DNA of 22,887 nucleotides from Sedimentitalea sp042687825 (GTDB lineage Bacteria; Pseudomonadota; Alphaproteobacteria; Rhodobacterales; Rhodobacteraceae). The notes under the pieces are model-generated. The model saw nothing but the letters and a program-made list of their open reading frames with translations. It was not told the DNA's origin and searched no databases. Shown here piece by piece: positions 1 through 6,514 of the stretch. Both the position numbers and the translations under genes were made by a program. The first letter of the stretch is position 1; each line of letters starts with the position of its first letter. The stretch covers positions 1 through 22,887 of the forward strand of contig NZ_JBHUQE010000032.1 in the NCBI RefSeq assembly GCF_042687825.1, read 5' to 3'.

Positions 1-283
1 TTCCCTCGGCGTTCCGATCTTCAAACCTGTTCTCCTTTGCTTGCAATCTACCGACCAAAATTGCCTCGGTGGGTGGCTTTTGTTGCTTTTTCTCAGACAG
101 CCGCGGGCGGCTGCATCGGTTCAAGTGAATGTCGCGCCCGCCCGGCCGGGCCAGAAGATCCGGCCCGATTTCCGCGATGCGCCGCCAGCCCAATGTCGCA
201 GCAAGAAACCCTGCGGCCTGAGGGTCAAGGCCCCGCGCGCGCCAGCTCTGATAGGCATTAAGCGGCTGTCACCTGCGGCCTCC
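1..283. other. Left-edge region downstream of dld; possible degenerate or frameshifted ORF
   Basis: There is no confident gene here. On the minus strand one frame stays open from about base 268 to the window edge and reads like natural protein (for example AYQSWRARGLDPQAAGF), but it has no start codon near its beginning. In another frame a GTG at about 268 follows a good Shine-Dalgarno (AGGAGG, overlapping the dld stop) but meets a stop after four codons. Removing one base would join the two frames, so a sequencing error or a decayed gene is possible. A short inverted repeat (arms 98-103 and 108-113) lacks a T tract and is not a convincing terminator. Confidence 0.25.
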
Positions 284-1966
284 TCAATGATAGTGTTTGC
301 ATCTGGACATCTTGCCGATGCCCGGATTGAGGGAATTGGTCGGGTCGATGGACTTGTAGAAATCCGCCAGATCCGGCTTGGCCGCGTAGAGATGCCCGAC
401 ATTGTGCTCGGCGGGGTATTCCGCGCCGCGCCGGTCCAGCAGGGCCAGCATCTCGGTCTTGAGTGCCTTGGGGTCCGCCCCCTTTCGCACGATGTAGTCC
501 TGGTGCAGCACGTGGCACAGGAAATGCCCGTAATAGAGCCGGTGCACCAGCTTGTCGGAAATATGGTCCGGCAATTCTTCTTGCCAGTCGCGCGTATTGC
601 GCGGCAGGGCGATGTCCAGCGCCAGGATGTCCTCGACCTCGTCGGCATGGATCGCCATATAGCGCACCGCCGCCCCGGCCGCGGCAAAACGGTGCAGCCC
701 GGCGATCTTGGCCTCGCGCGGGGTGCATTCGAAGAATTCAAGGCCACCGGCCGCCGACATTGCCTGCAGCAGGGCAAGCGCCTCGGCGATGCCGTCATCG
801 CGGCATTTCAGGATCAGGTGATGTTCGTGGCGGTCGCGAAACCTGCGCATCCGCTGCGGCAGAACCGTCGGCCAGACCCGCGATACCGCCTGCATGAACC
901 GATCGGTGAAATTGCGCAGCCCCGGAATGCCGTTCAGCCGCGCATCCACCGCGCCCTTGAGCGCAAAGAACATCGGCAGCCGATCGGTGCCGAGCTTGTC
1001 GATCATCACGACCGTGTCCTTGCCATAGACCTCGGCGATGTCGAAAACCTCGCGATGCATGTATTCCGCCGAGACCGGCAGAGTGTCGAACCCGGACAGG
1101 ATGGCGCGCCGCAGATCCGCCAATTCGCCGGGGTTATCGGTGCCGACGTAAAAGGTCTGTTCGCTCGCGTTCCTGGGATAGGTATCCAGCCGCACCGCAA
1201 AGACCGCCAGCTTGCCGGCGCAACCGGCAGCCTCGTAAAGACGGTGCTTGTCGGCATTGAACCGGGCCGGTGTTTCCGCCTCGACATTGCGCACCCGGCG
1301 GACATAGTCGGTGTCGGATGCCTTGCGGTTGTCAGTGACGATATCCGCGGCGCGATATTCGCCCCGCTGCAGCCGCGTCAGGATCTCTTCGGGGCTGTCG
1401 CCCAGCGCGATGCCCAGATGGTTGACCAGTTCCAGTTCGCCCGCCTCGCTGATCCGGGCATAGAGCGCCAGTTCGGTATAGGACGGCCCGCGCTCGACCA
1501 GCGAGCCGCCCGAATTGTTGCAGACCCCGCCCACGACCGACGCCCCGATGCAGGACGATCCGATCACCGAATGCGGCTGCCGCCCCAGCGGGTCCAGCAG
1601 CTTTTCCAGCGCAAACAGCGTCGCGCCGGGAAAGCTGATCACCTGTTCACCGCCGTTCAGCAGCTGCAGGCCGTCCATACGACGGGTGTTGATCAGCACC
1701 ACATCGCGGTCATAGCGCCCCTTGGGGGTCGACCCTTCGGTCAGGCCGGTATTGGCGGCCTGCATGATCACGATCTTGTCCGCGTCCACGCAGGCCTGCA
1801 GCACCTGCCACTGCTGCAGCAGGGTTTCGGGCTGCACCACCGCCAGCGCATCGCCCTCGCCCGACCGGAACCCCTTGCGAAAGGGTTTGGTGCGGCGGGC
1901 GCCGGTCAGCACATGGCGACGCCCGCAGATGGTCTTGAGCCGGTTTATCAGGTCCTGGTCTGTCAT
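284..1966 (-). CDS. dld: Quinone-dependent D-lactate dehydrogenase (membrane-associated FAD enzyme)
   Basis: Predicted to oxidise D-lactate to pyruvate and pass electrons to the quinone pool at the inner face of the cytoplasmic membrane. The 560-aa length is close to the E. coli Dld length (about 570). The N-terminal PP-loop FAD-binding domain shows the stretch MQAANTGLTEGSTPKG at residues 68-83, followed by IGSSCIGASVVGGVCNNSGG near 135-154. The C-terminal half fits the Dld membrane-binding domain. The ATG at 1966 is chosen over an upstream in-frame Met because GGAGGA lies just before it and the upstream Met would lie inside the permease gene. It begins 14 bases after the dctQM stop, so it is co-transcribed with a TRAP importer, which supports a role in using imported 2-hydroxy acids. 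Substrate specificity is inferred from family and context. Confidence 0.9.
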   Translation of the reverse strand: MTDQDLINRLKTICGRRHVLTGARRTKPFRKGFRSGEGDALAVVQPETLLQQWQVLQACVDADKIVIMQAANTGLTEGSTPKGRYDRDVVLINTRRMDGLQLLNGGEQVISFPGATLFALEKLLDPLGRQPHSVIGSSCIGASVVGGVCNNSGGSLVERGPSYTELALYARISEAGELELVNHLGIALGDSPEEILTRLQRGEYRAADIVTDNRKASDTDYVRRVRNVEAETPARFNADKHRLYEAAGCAGKLAVFAVRLDTYPRNASEQTFYVGTDNPGELADLRRAILSGFDTLPVSAEYMHREVFDIAEVYGKDTVVMIDKLGTDRLPMFFALKGAVDARLNGIPGLRNFTDRFMQAVSRVWPTVLPQRMRRFRDRHEHHLILKCRDDGIAEALALLQAMSAAGGLEFFECTPREAKIAGLHRFAAAGAAVRYMAIHADEVEDILALDIALPRNTRDWQEELPDHISDKLVHRLYYGHFLCHVLHQDYIVRKGADPKALKTEMLALLDRRGAEYPAEHNVGHLYAAKPDLADFYKSIDPTNSLNPGIGKMSRCKHYH

Positions 1967-1980
1967 ATCCGTTCCTCCGA

Positions 1981-4050
1981 TCAATAGGCGACCGAGGGCA
2001 ACCAGGTCGCAAGCGCGGGCCACAGGAAGACAAAGAACAATCCGGTCAGCTGCAGGATAACGAAGGGAATGATACCTTTATAGATGTCCGTCAGCTTGAT
2101 TTCCGGCGGGCACACCCCTTTCAGGTAGAACAGGGCAAATCCCACGGGCGGCGTCAGGAACGAAGTCTGCAAGGTCACCGCGACCAGGATCACGAACCAC
2201 ACCAGCGCCGGCTCGTCGATCGCGTCGAACCCCGGAATGTCCAGACCCAGCCCGTTGACGATCGGACGCATCAGCGGCAGCACGATCAGGGTGATCTCGA
2301 TCCAGTCCAGCACAAAGCCCAGCAGGAAGACGATGAACAGGATCATGAAGACGGTGCCGTTGGGGCCAAAGCCGGCGCCATGGATCATGTCTTCGATCAG
2401 CGCGTCGCCGCCCAGTTCGCGCAGCACATAGGAAAACACCGTCGCGCCCAGAAAGATCGCAAAGATATAGGCGGTTGTGTTGAAGGTCGATTTCAGCACG
2501 TTGACCAGCTTTTTCAGCGTCAGCTTGCGGTATCCCAGCGCCAGCAGGGTCGCGCCCAGCGCCCCGATGCCCGAGGCTTCGGTCGGGGTGGTGAGGCCGG
2601 CAAAGATCGAACCCAGCACCGCCAGGATCAGCGCCAGCGTCGGCACGACCGCAATCAGCACGTCCTTGACTGCCGCCCAGTCCGGGCGCTTGGCCCCCTC
2701 GGGCACCGGTGCGACGTCGCGTTTGATCAGGGCGATCACAAAGATATAGGTCAGGTACAGCGCACCGATGATCACACCCGGAAACACCGCCGCCATGAAC
2801 AGGTCGCCCACCGACAGGGCCATCTGGTCGGCCATGATCACCAGCATGATCGACGGCGGGATCAGGATGCCCAGCGTGCCCGAGGCCGAAACCACGCCGG
2901 CGGCGAGCGACGGCGAATATTTCTGCTCCATCATCGAGGGCAGCGACAGCACGCCCAGCAGCACGACAGAGGCCCCGATAATGCCGGTCGAGGCGGCCAG
3001 AATGATACCGATCATCGTCACGGTGATCGCCAACCCGCCCCGCACGGTACCGAACAGGCGCTGCATCGAGGTCATCAGCCGCTCGGCCACGCCGGATTCA
3101 TCCAGCATCAGCCCCATAAAGATGAACATCGGCAGCGCCACCAGAACCGCGTTGGACATGGTCGCATAGACCCGGTTCACCACCGCGCCCAGCGTCAGGT
3201 AATCCAGCCCGGTCAGCGTTTCCTCGAGCCCGGTCCAGTTCATCATGCCGTTGTCAAACAGATAGGCCAGACCGCAATAGGCGACCCCGACCCCGGCCAG
3301 CGTCCAGGCCACCGGAAAGCCGGTGAACAACAACGCGATAAAGGTCAGGAACATGGCGATGACCAGTTTTTCCTCGGTGGTTTCCACCAGAAAGGTCAGC
3401 CCCAGGGTGACGACGGCAAAGGCGATCATCGCCCAGACGATCAGGCGCAGGCCCTTGCCCTGGCGCTCTTCCTCGAAATTCGCCAGCAGCGCGTGGCCAT
3501 CATGGATCAGCCGCGCCAGAGCGGCCATCGCCAGCAGCACGAAACTGATCGGGATCACCGCCTTGAGCGCCCAGCGGCCGGGCAGACCGGTGGGGCTGTC
3601 CGAACGCTCGTTGACGCGCCAGCTTTCATAGAAATAGTCATAGCCCTGATCGATCATCAGATAGATGAACGGCACCAGCAGCGCCAGAATTCCGATCACT
3701 TCGATGATCCGCTGCGCCCGGCGGCTGAGTTGCATATGCAACAGGTCGACGCGCACATGGCTGTCGGTGACCAGCGCATAGGAAATGCCGATCATCGTCA
3801 CCAGCCCATAGAAATGCCACTGGATCTCGTCCAGCTTGGGATAGTTCTGGTTCAGCAGATAGCGCAGCGACACCTGCGCCACGATGGCGCCGACCAGCAG
3901 AATATTGGCCCACATGACGACATTGCCGATGCCCTTGACAGTGTTGTCCAATGCGACGGCGGCGGGCTGACGGTCGCGGTCCTCGTGTTCTAGCAGGTGT
4001 TCATAGACCTCGATGGGGTCCTCGTTCGGTGCTGGGAACTTGTCGGCCAT
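1981..4050 (-). CDS. dctQM: TRAP transporter fused permease, DctQ-DctM
   Basis: Inner-membrane permease of a tripartite ATP-independent periplasmic transporter, which uses an ion gradient to import a carboxylate delivered by DctP. The 689-aa protein joins the two usual subunits: a small DctQ part with about four membrane segments (roughly residues 45-200), then a large DctM part with about a dozen segments (about 215-680). Typical DctM stretches are GASVVLLGVLSLPSMM, SGTLGILIPPSIMLVIMAD and the C-terminal LTPPVGFALFYLKG. The ATG at 4050 follows a strong GAGGAGGAG site; an earlier in-frame Met at 4086 has no comparable site. It lies downstream of dctP with a terminator-like hairpin between, and directly upstream of dld. 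The family is certain; the substrate (lactate or a similar 2-hydroxy or 2-oxo acid) is inferred. Confidence 0.93.
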   Translation of the reverse strand: MADKFPAPNEDPIEVYEHLLEHEDRDRQPAAVALDNTVKGIGNVVMWANILLVGAIVAQVSLRYLLNQNYPKLDEIQWHFYGLVTMIGISYALVTDSHVRVDLLHMQLSRRAQRIIEVIGILALLVPFIYLMIDQGYDYFYESWRVNERSDSPTGLPGRWALKAVIPISFVLLAMAALARLIHDGHALLANFEEERQGKGLRLIVWAMIAFAVVTLGLTFLVETTEEKLVIAMFLTFIALLFTGFPVAWTLAGVGVAYCGLAYLFDNGMMNWTGLEETLTGLDYLTLGAVVNRVYATMSNAVLVALPMFIFMGLMLDESGVAERLMTSMQRLFGTVRGGLAITVTMIGIILAASTGIIGASVVLLGVLSLPSMMEQKYSPSLAAGVVSASGTLGILIPPSIMLVIMADQMALSVGDLFMAAVFPGVIIGALYLTYIFVIALIKRDVAPVPEGAKRPDWAAVKDVLIAVVPTLALILAVLGSIFAGLTTPTEASGIGALGATLLALGYRKLTLKKLVNVLKSTFNTTAYIFAIFLGATVFSYVLRELGGDALIEDMIHGAGFGPNGTVFMILFIVFLLGFVLDWIEITLIVLPLMRPIVNGLGLDIPGFDAIDEPALVWFVILVAVTLQTSFLTPPVGFALFYLKGVCPPEIKLTDIYKGIIPFVILQLTGLFFVFLWPALATWLPSVAY

Positions 4051-4121
4051 TGGCTCCTCCTCAAGCTGTGGCATGGTCGGGCGCAATCAGCCCGGCAGAA
4101 CGGCGAAAATGACGAAAATCA

Positions 4122-4131
4122 GGGGGGGGGG
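4122..4131. repeat. Run of ten G
   Basis: A G homopolymer of ten lies in the dctP-dctQM spacer, just beside the duplicated block that surrounds the N. Such runs commonly break assemblies and are error-prone, so its exact length should not be trusted. Confidence 0.8.
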
Positions 4132-4145
4132 CGGAGGCGACCGGG

Positions 4146-4174
4146 AAAAGCCGCCTCCGGAAGCGCGCAGGCGG
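4146..4174 (-). terminator. Duplicate copy of the dctP terminator-like hairpin
   Basis: Same hairpin as at 4291-4319, present again because of the duplicated block. If the duplication is an assembly artefact, only one exists in the genome. Confidence 0.4.
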
Positions 4175-4289
4175 AAATTACTTGCGCGGCAAAAAGGCGT
4201 TTTCCTTCCAGACCGAATAGCCGTCGCGGAATTCGGTCATGTCGCCCAGAACCCGAGCGAAAAAGGCGTTGCCTGCGGCCTCTTCGGCG
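4146..4289. repeat. 144-base duplicate of dctP 3' end, copy 1 (probable assembly duplicate)
   Basis: These 144 bases are identical to 4291-4434 and are separated from them by a single N at 4290. The block holds the last codons of dctP, its stop and the terminator-like hairpin. A perfect direct repeat flanking one N is what an unmerged contig overlap looks like. In copy 1 the dctP tail has no upstream gene body and is non-functional as written. A genuine tandem duplication cannot be excluded from the sequence alone. Confidence 0.9.
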
Positions 4290-4290
4290 N
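4290..4290. other. Ambiguous base (N) at a probable contig join
   Basis: The only ambiguous base in the window, placed exactly between the two 144-base copies. It marks either a scaffold gap or an unresolved base. Confidence 0.9.
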
Positions 4291-4319
4291 AAAAGCCGCC
4301 TCCGGAAGCGCGCAGGCGG
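4291..4319 (-). terminator. Rho-independent-like terminator after dctP
   Basis: Read on the minus strand, the sequence just after the dctP stop has a six-base GC stem (arms 4314-4319 and 4296-4301), a 12-base loop and then GCTTTT. It lies between dctP and dctQM, where a partial terminator would give more binding protein than permease, a common arrangement in binding-protein operons. The T tract is short, so strength is uncertain. Confidence 0.55.
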
Positions 4320-4434
4320 AAATTACTTGCGCGGCAAAAAGGCGTTTTCCTTCCAGACCGAATAGCCGTCGCGGAATTCGGTCATGTCGCCCAGAACCCG
4401 AGCGAAAAAGGCGTTGCCTGCGGCCTCTTCGGCG
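4291..4434. repeat. 144-base duplicate of dctP 3' end, copy 2 (attached to the intact gene)
   Basis: Identical to 4146-4289. This copy is continuous with the dctP reading frame and contains its stop codon (4323-4325), so it is the copy that belongs to the gene. Collapsing the two copies would leave the dctP-dctQM spacer about 145 bases shorter. Confidence 0.9.
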
Positions 4435-5375
4435 GCCACCTCGTCCCAGGTGCTGCGGAAGGTGGCCAGCATTTCGTCGTTCCACTGCTTGATGCTGACA
4501 CCGTTGTTTTCGACATTGTCGATCAGCACCGCGTGCTGGATCGCTTCGCCTTCGGCGAAACTGTCAGCCATCGAGGCCTTGCAGGCGTTTTCGATGATCG
4601 CCTTGTGCTGGTCGGTCGCCTCGTTCCAGACATCCTTGTTGATCAACAGCTCGAACACGGTGGCCTGCTGATGCCAGCCGGGGAAATAGTTGAACTTGAC
4701 CAGCTTGTGAAAGCCCAGCCGCGCGTCGATGGCAGGCATGGAAAACTCGGTGGCGTCGATCGCGCCCTTTTCCAGCGCCGGAAAGATTTCGCCGCCCGGC
4801 AGCAGCGAGGTGGCGACGCCCAGCTTCTGCATCACCTTGCCGCCCAGGCCAAAGAACCGCATCTTCAGCCCGTTCAGATCCTCGGGGCTGTTGATCTCCT
4901 TGGCGAACCAGCCCGAGGTTTCCGGCGCGATGATGGCGCAGGGCAGAACCTTTACGTTGTATCCGGCCTGATCATACATCTCCTGATACAGGCTCATGCC
5001 GTTGCCGTAATACAGCCATGCCATGTATTCGCCCGCCTCGGGCCCAAAGGGCACGGCGGAAAACAGCGGCGCGGCGGGTATCTTGCCCGCCCAGTAACCG
5101 GCGGTGGTATAGCCGGAATTGATCTTACCCGAGGACACGGCGTCGAGAATTTCGAACGGCGGCACCAGCTTGCCCGGCTCATACACCTTCATCCGCAATG
5201 TGCCGCCCGACATCAGGTCAAGCTGTTCGGCAACGCGCGGGATGGGCGAGCCCAGCCCCGGCAGCGACGTGGAAAAGGCGATCGGGGTTTTCAGCAGCAT
5301 CTTGTCGGCTGCCATGGCCGCCGGCGCCGCCATCAGCGATGCCGCGACGGTCAACGATGTCAGGGTTCTTTTCAT
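4323..5375 (-). CDS. dctP: TRAP transporter periplasmic solute-binding protein, DctP family
   Basis: Periplasmic receptor that captures the substrate and delivers it to the DctQM permease. The 350-aa protein begins with a clear signal peptide (MKRTLTSLTVAASLMAAPAAMA, cleavage likely after AMA at about residue 22). The core shows family stretches such as GGEIFPALEKGAIDATEF and WFAKEINSPEDLNGLKMRF, where Arg after the LKM stretch is the residue that usually contacts the carboxylate. It resembles the TakP/lactate-binding branch of the family, by memory rather than search. The ATG at 5375 follows GGAGGAG; the longer in-frame ORF from 5465 lacks a signal peptide at its start. First gene of the operon with dctQM and dld. 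Its 3' end overlaps the duplicated block around the N. Confidence 0.92.
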   Translation of the reverse strand: MKRTLTSLTVAASLMAAPAAMAADKMLLKTPIAFSTSLPGLGSPIPRVAEQLDLMSGGTLRMKVYEPGKLVPPFEILDAVSSGKINSGYTTAGYWAGKIPAAPLFSAVPFGPEAGEYMAWLYYGNGMSLYQEMYDQAGYNVKVLPCAIIAPETSGWFAKEINSPEDLNGLKMRFFGLGGKVMQKLGVATSLLPGGEIFPALEKGAIDATEFSMPAIDARLGFHKLVKFNYFPGWHQQATVFELLINKDVWNEATDQHKAIIENACKASMADSFAEGEAIQHAVLIDNVENNGVSIKQWNDEMLATFRSTWDEVAAEEAAGNAFFARVLGDMTEFRDGYSVWKENAFLPRK

Positions 5376-5400
5376 GTCTTCTCCTCCAGAAACTCTGTTC

Positions 5401-5438
5401 GGTCGCGGTGGCGACCAGCAGCGCCAAATGCCTTGGCG
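5401..5438 (-). promoter_or_regulatory. Two tandem stem-loops in the dctP leader
   Basis: Perfect six-base inverted repeats lie at 5422-5427/5433-5438 (CGCCAA/TTGGCG) and 5401-5406/5411-5416 (GGTCGC/GCGACC), with loops of five and four bases. In the minus-strand transcript they would sit one after the other, ending about 25 bases before the dctP start. They may stabilise the mRNA or act in control; neither has a T tract. Confidence 0.4.
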
Positions 5439-5444
5439 ATGTTT

Positions 5445-5494
5445 GTGGTCAATAAACTTTACCATGCAGATCAGTCAACAACTTTATTTACCAC
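5445..5494. promoter_or_regulatory. Imperfect inverted repeat, candidate operator of the FCD regulator
   Basis: The arm GTGGTCAATAAA (5445-5456) is mirrored by TTTATTTACCAC (5483-5494), matching at 11 of 12 positions with 26 bases between. An extra TTTACCA at 5458-5464 gives the left half its own TGGT...ACCA symmetry. FCD regulators commonly bind TGGT/ACCA-type half-sites, and the repeat sits on the likely dctP promoter. The link to the adjacent regulator is inference. Confidence 0.4.
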
Positions 5495-5716
5495 TGACCG
5501 TTTCGGGATGCGCGAATCCCCAATCAGGCCATCCTCCGCCCCCTATGCTTTCCCTGCAAATCCACCCGAAAACACATGAAATAGCGCGATATTTCTTGGT
5601 TCACGGTGAATGTTCGGGCGGAAATTCGTATTCTTGCGCCATAGCGCTTGAATTCGCGTGAGGACAATTTAAAGTACCAGCGTGGCGGAAAGATCTTCAC
5701 AAAGGGAGACATAAAT

Positions 5717-6499
5717 ATGGAGCGCGCGGACCGGATATTCGAACCGATCCACCATGATTCCGTCGCCGAGGCGGTCGTGCATCAGATTGAATCGATGATC
5801 GTGAACGGTGTTCTCAAGGAAGGCACGCGCCTGCCTTCGGAACGGGAACTATCCGAATTGCTGAAAGTGTCGCGGCCAAAGCTGCGCGATGCGCTCAAGC
5901 ATCTCGAGGACGAGGGGCTGTTGAATGTCCGGCATGGCGAAGGCTCGTTCATCGCGCCGCTGACCGGCACGGCCCTGTCACCGGCCTTTCTGGATCTCTA
6001 TGCGCGCCACCCGCAGGCATTCTACGACTATCTCGAATATCGCCGCGAACAAGAGGCCTTTGCCGCGCGGCTGGCGGCCCAGCGCGCCACGGCGGCCGAC
6101 AAGGAAATTCTGGTGGCGATCCTGAAAGAGATGGATCGGGCGGCCGAGGCCCAGGATTCAGAAGCGGCGCAGATCGCGGATATCAATTTTCACGCCGCGA
6201 TCGTGGATGCCAGCAACAATTCGACCCTGATCCACATGATGGCGTCGATCTATGACCTGACCAAGCGCGGCGTGTTCTACAACCGCAAGTTCCTGCGCCA
6301 GATCCAAGGCACCGGCCGCAAGCTGCTGCAACAGCACCGCGACATCGCCAACGCCATTTTCGACGGCGACCCGCAGGCGGCGGAAAAGGCGGCCCGCGAC
6401 CATATCGATTTTGTCGAAACCTCGTTTCGACAGGCTCAACAGGAAGAGGCGCGCGAACGGATCGCGATCAAGCGCAAGTTCCTGTCCGCGAAACAGTAA
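5717..6499 (+). CDS. FCD-domain GntR-family transcriptional regulator (LldR/PdhR type)
   Basis: DNA-binding regulator of 260 aa. An N-terminal winged helix (about residues 12-80) shows the GntR pattern GTRLPSERELSELLKVSRPKLRDAL. It is followed by an all-helical FCD ligand-binding domain with the usual metal-site residues in place: D155 and H159 (DINFH), H207 and H229. This group senses carboxylates such as lactate, pyruvate or glycolate through the bound metal. The ATG at 5717 follows AGGGAGA; an earlier in-frame start at 5648 would add 23 unconserved-looking residues. It is transcribed away from dctP-dctQM-dld, so it is the likely local regulator, probably a repressor released by the transported acid. 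Family certain, ligand inferred. Confidence 0.92.
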   Translation: MERADRIFEPIHHDSVAEAVVHQIESMIVNGVLKEGTRLPSERELSELLKVSRPKLRDALKHLEDEGLLNVRHGEGSFIAPLTGTALSPAFLDLYARHPQAFYDYLEYRREQEAFAARLAAQRATAADKEILVAILKEMDRAAEAQDSEAAQIADINFHAAIVDASNNSTLIHMMASIYDLTKRGVFYNRKFLRQIQGTGRKLLQQHRDIANAIFDGDPQAAEKAARDHIDFVETSFRQAQQEEARERIAIKRKFLSAKQ

Positions 6500-6514
6500 C
6501 GGACCGCCGTCGTC

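Larger units (their letters stand above)
5376..5716. promoter_or_regulatory. Divergent promoter region between dctP and the FCD regulator
   Basis: 341 bases without a gene. It is more AT-rich than the flanks and must hold the promoters for dctP (leftward) and the regulator (rightward). It contains two stem-loops close to the dctP start (5401-5438), an imperfect inverted repeat (5445-5494) and a weak rightward promoter-like pair, TTGAAT at 5648-5653 and TAAAGT at 5670-5675. A leftward candidate is TTGACT (5478-5473) followed about 17 bases on by TTATTG, which overlaps the inverted repeat. Confidence 0.6.

Noticed and set aside
98..113. Six-base hairpin at the left edge as a dld terminator
   Set aside because: The stem is followed by a purine-rich stretch, not T, in the direction of dld transcription.
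41..1987. 648-codon open frame on the plus strand opposite dld
   Set aside because: Covers the well-supported dld gene exactly in antisense and shows no recognisable domain.
2380..3993. 537-codon open frame on the plus strand opposite dctQM
   Set aside because: His/Gln/Arg/Asp-rich shadow of a membrane-protein gene; no plausible ribosome site or domain.
4237..5579. Plus-strand frames reading through the N and opposite dctP
   Set aside because: Created by the duplicated block and antisense of dctP; they include an undefined codon and no motif.
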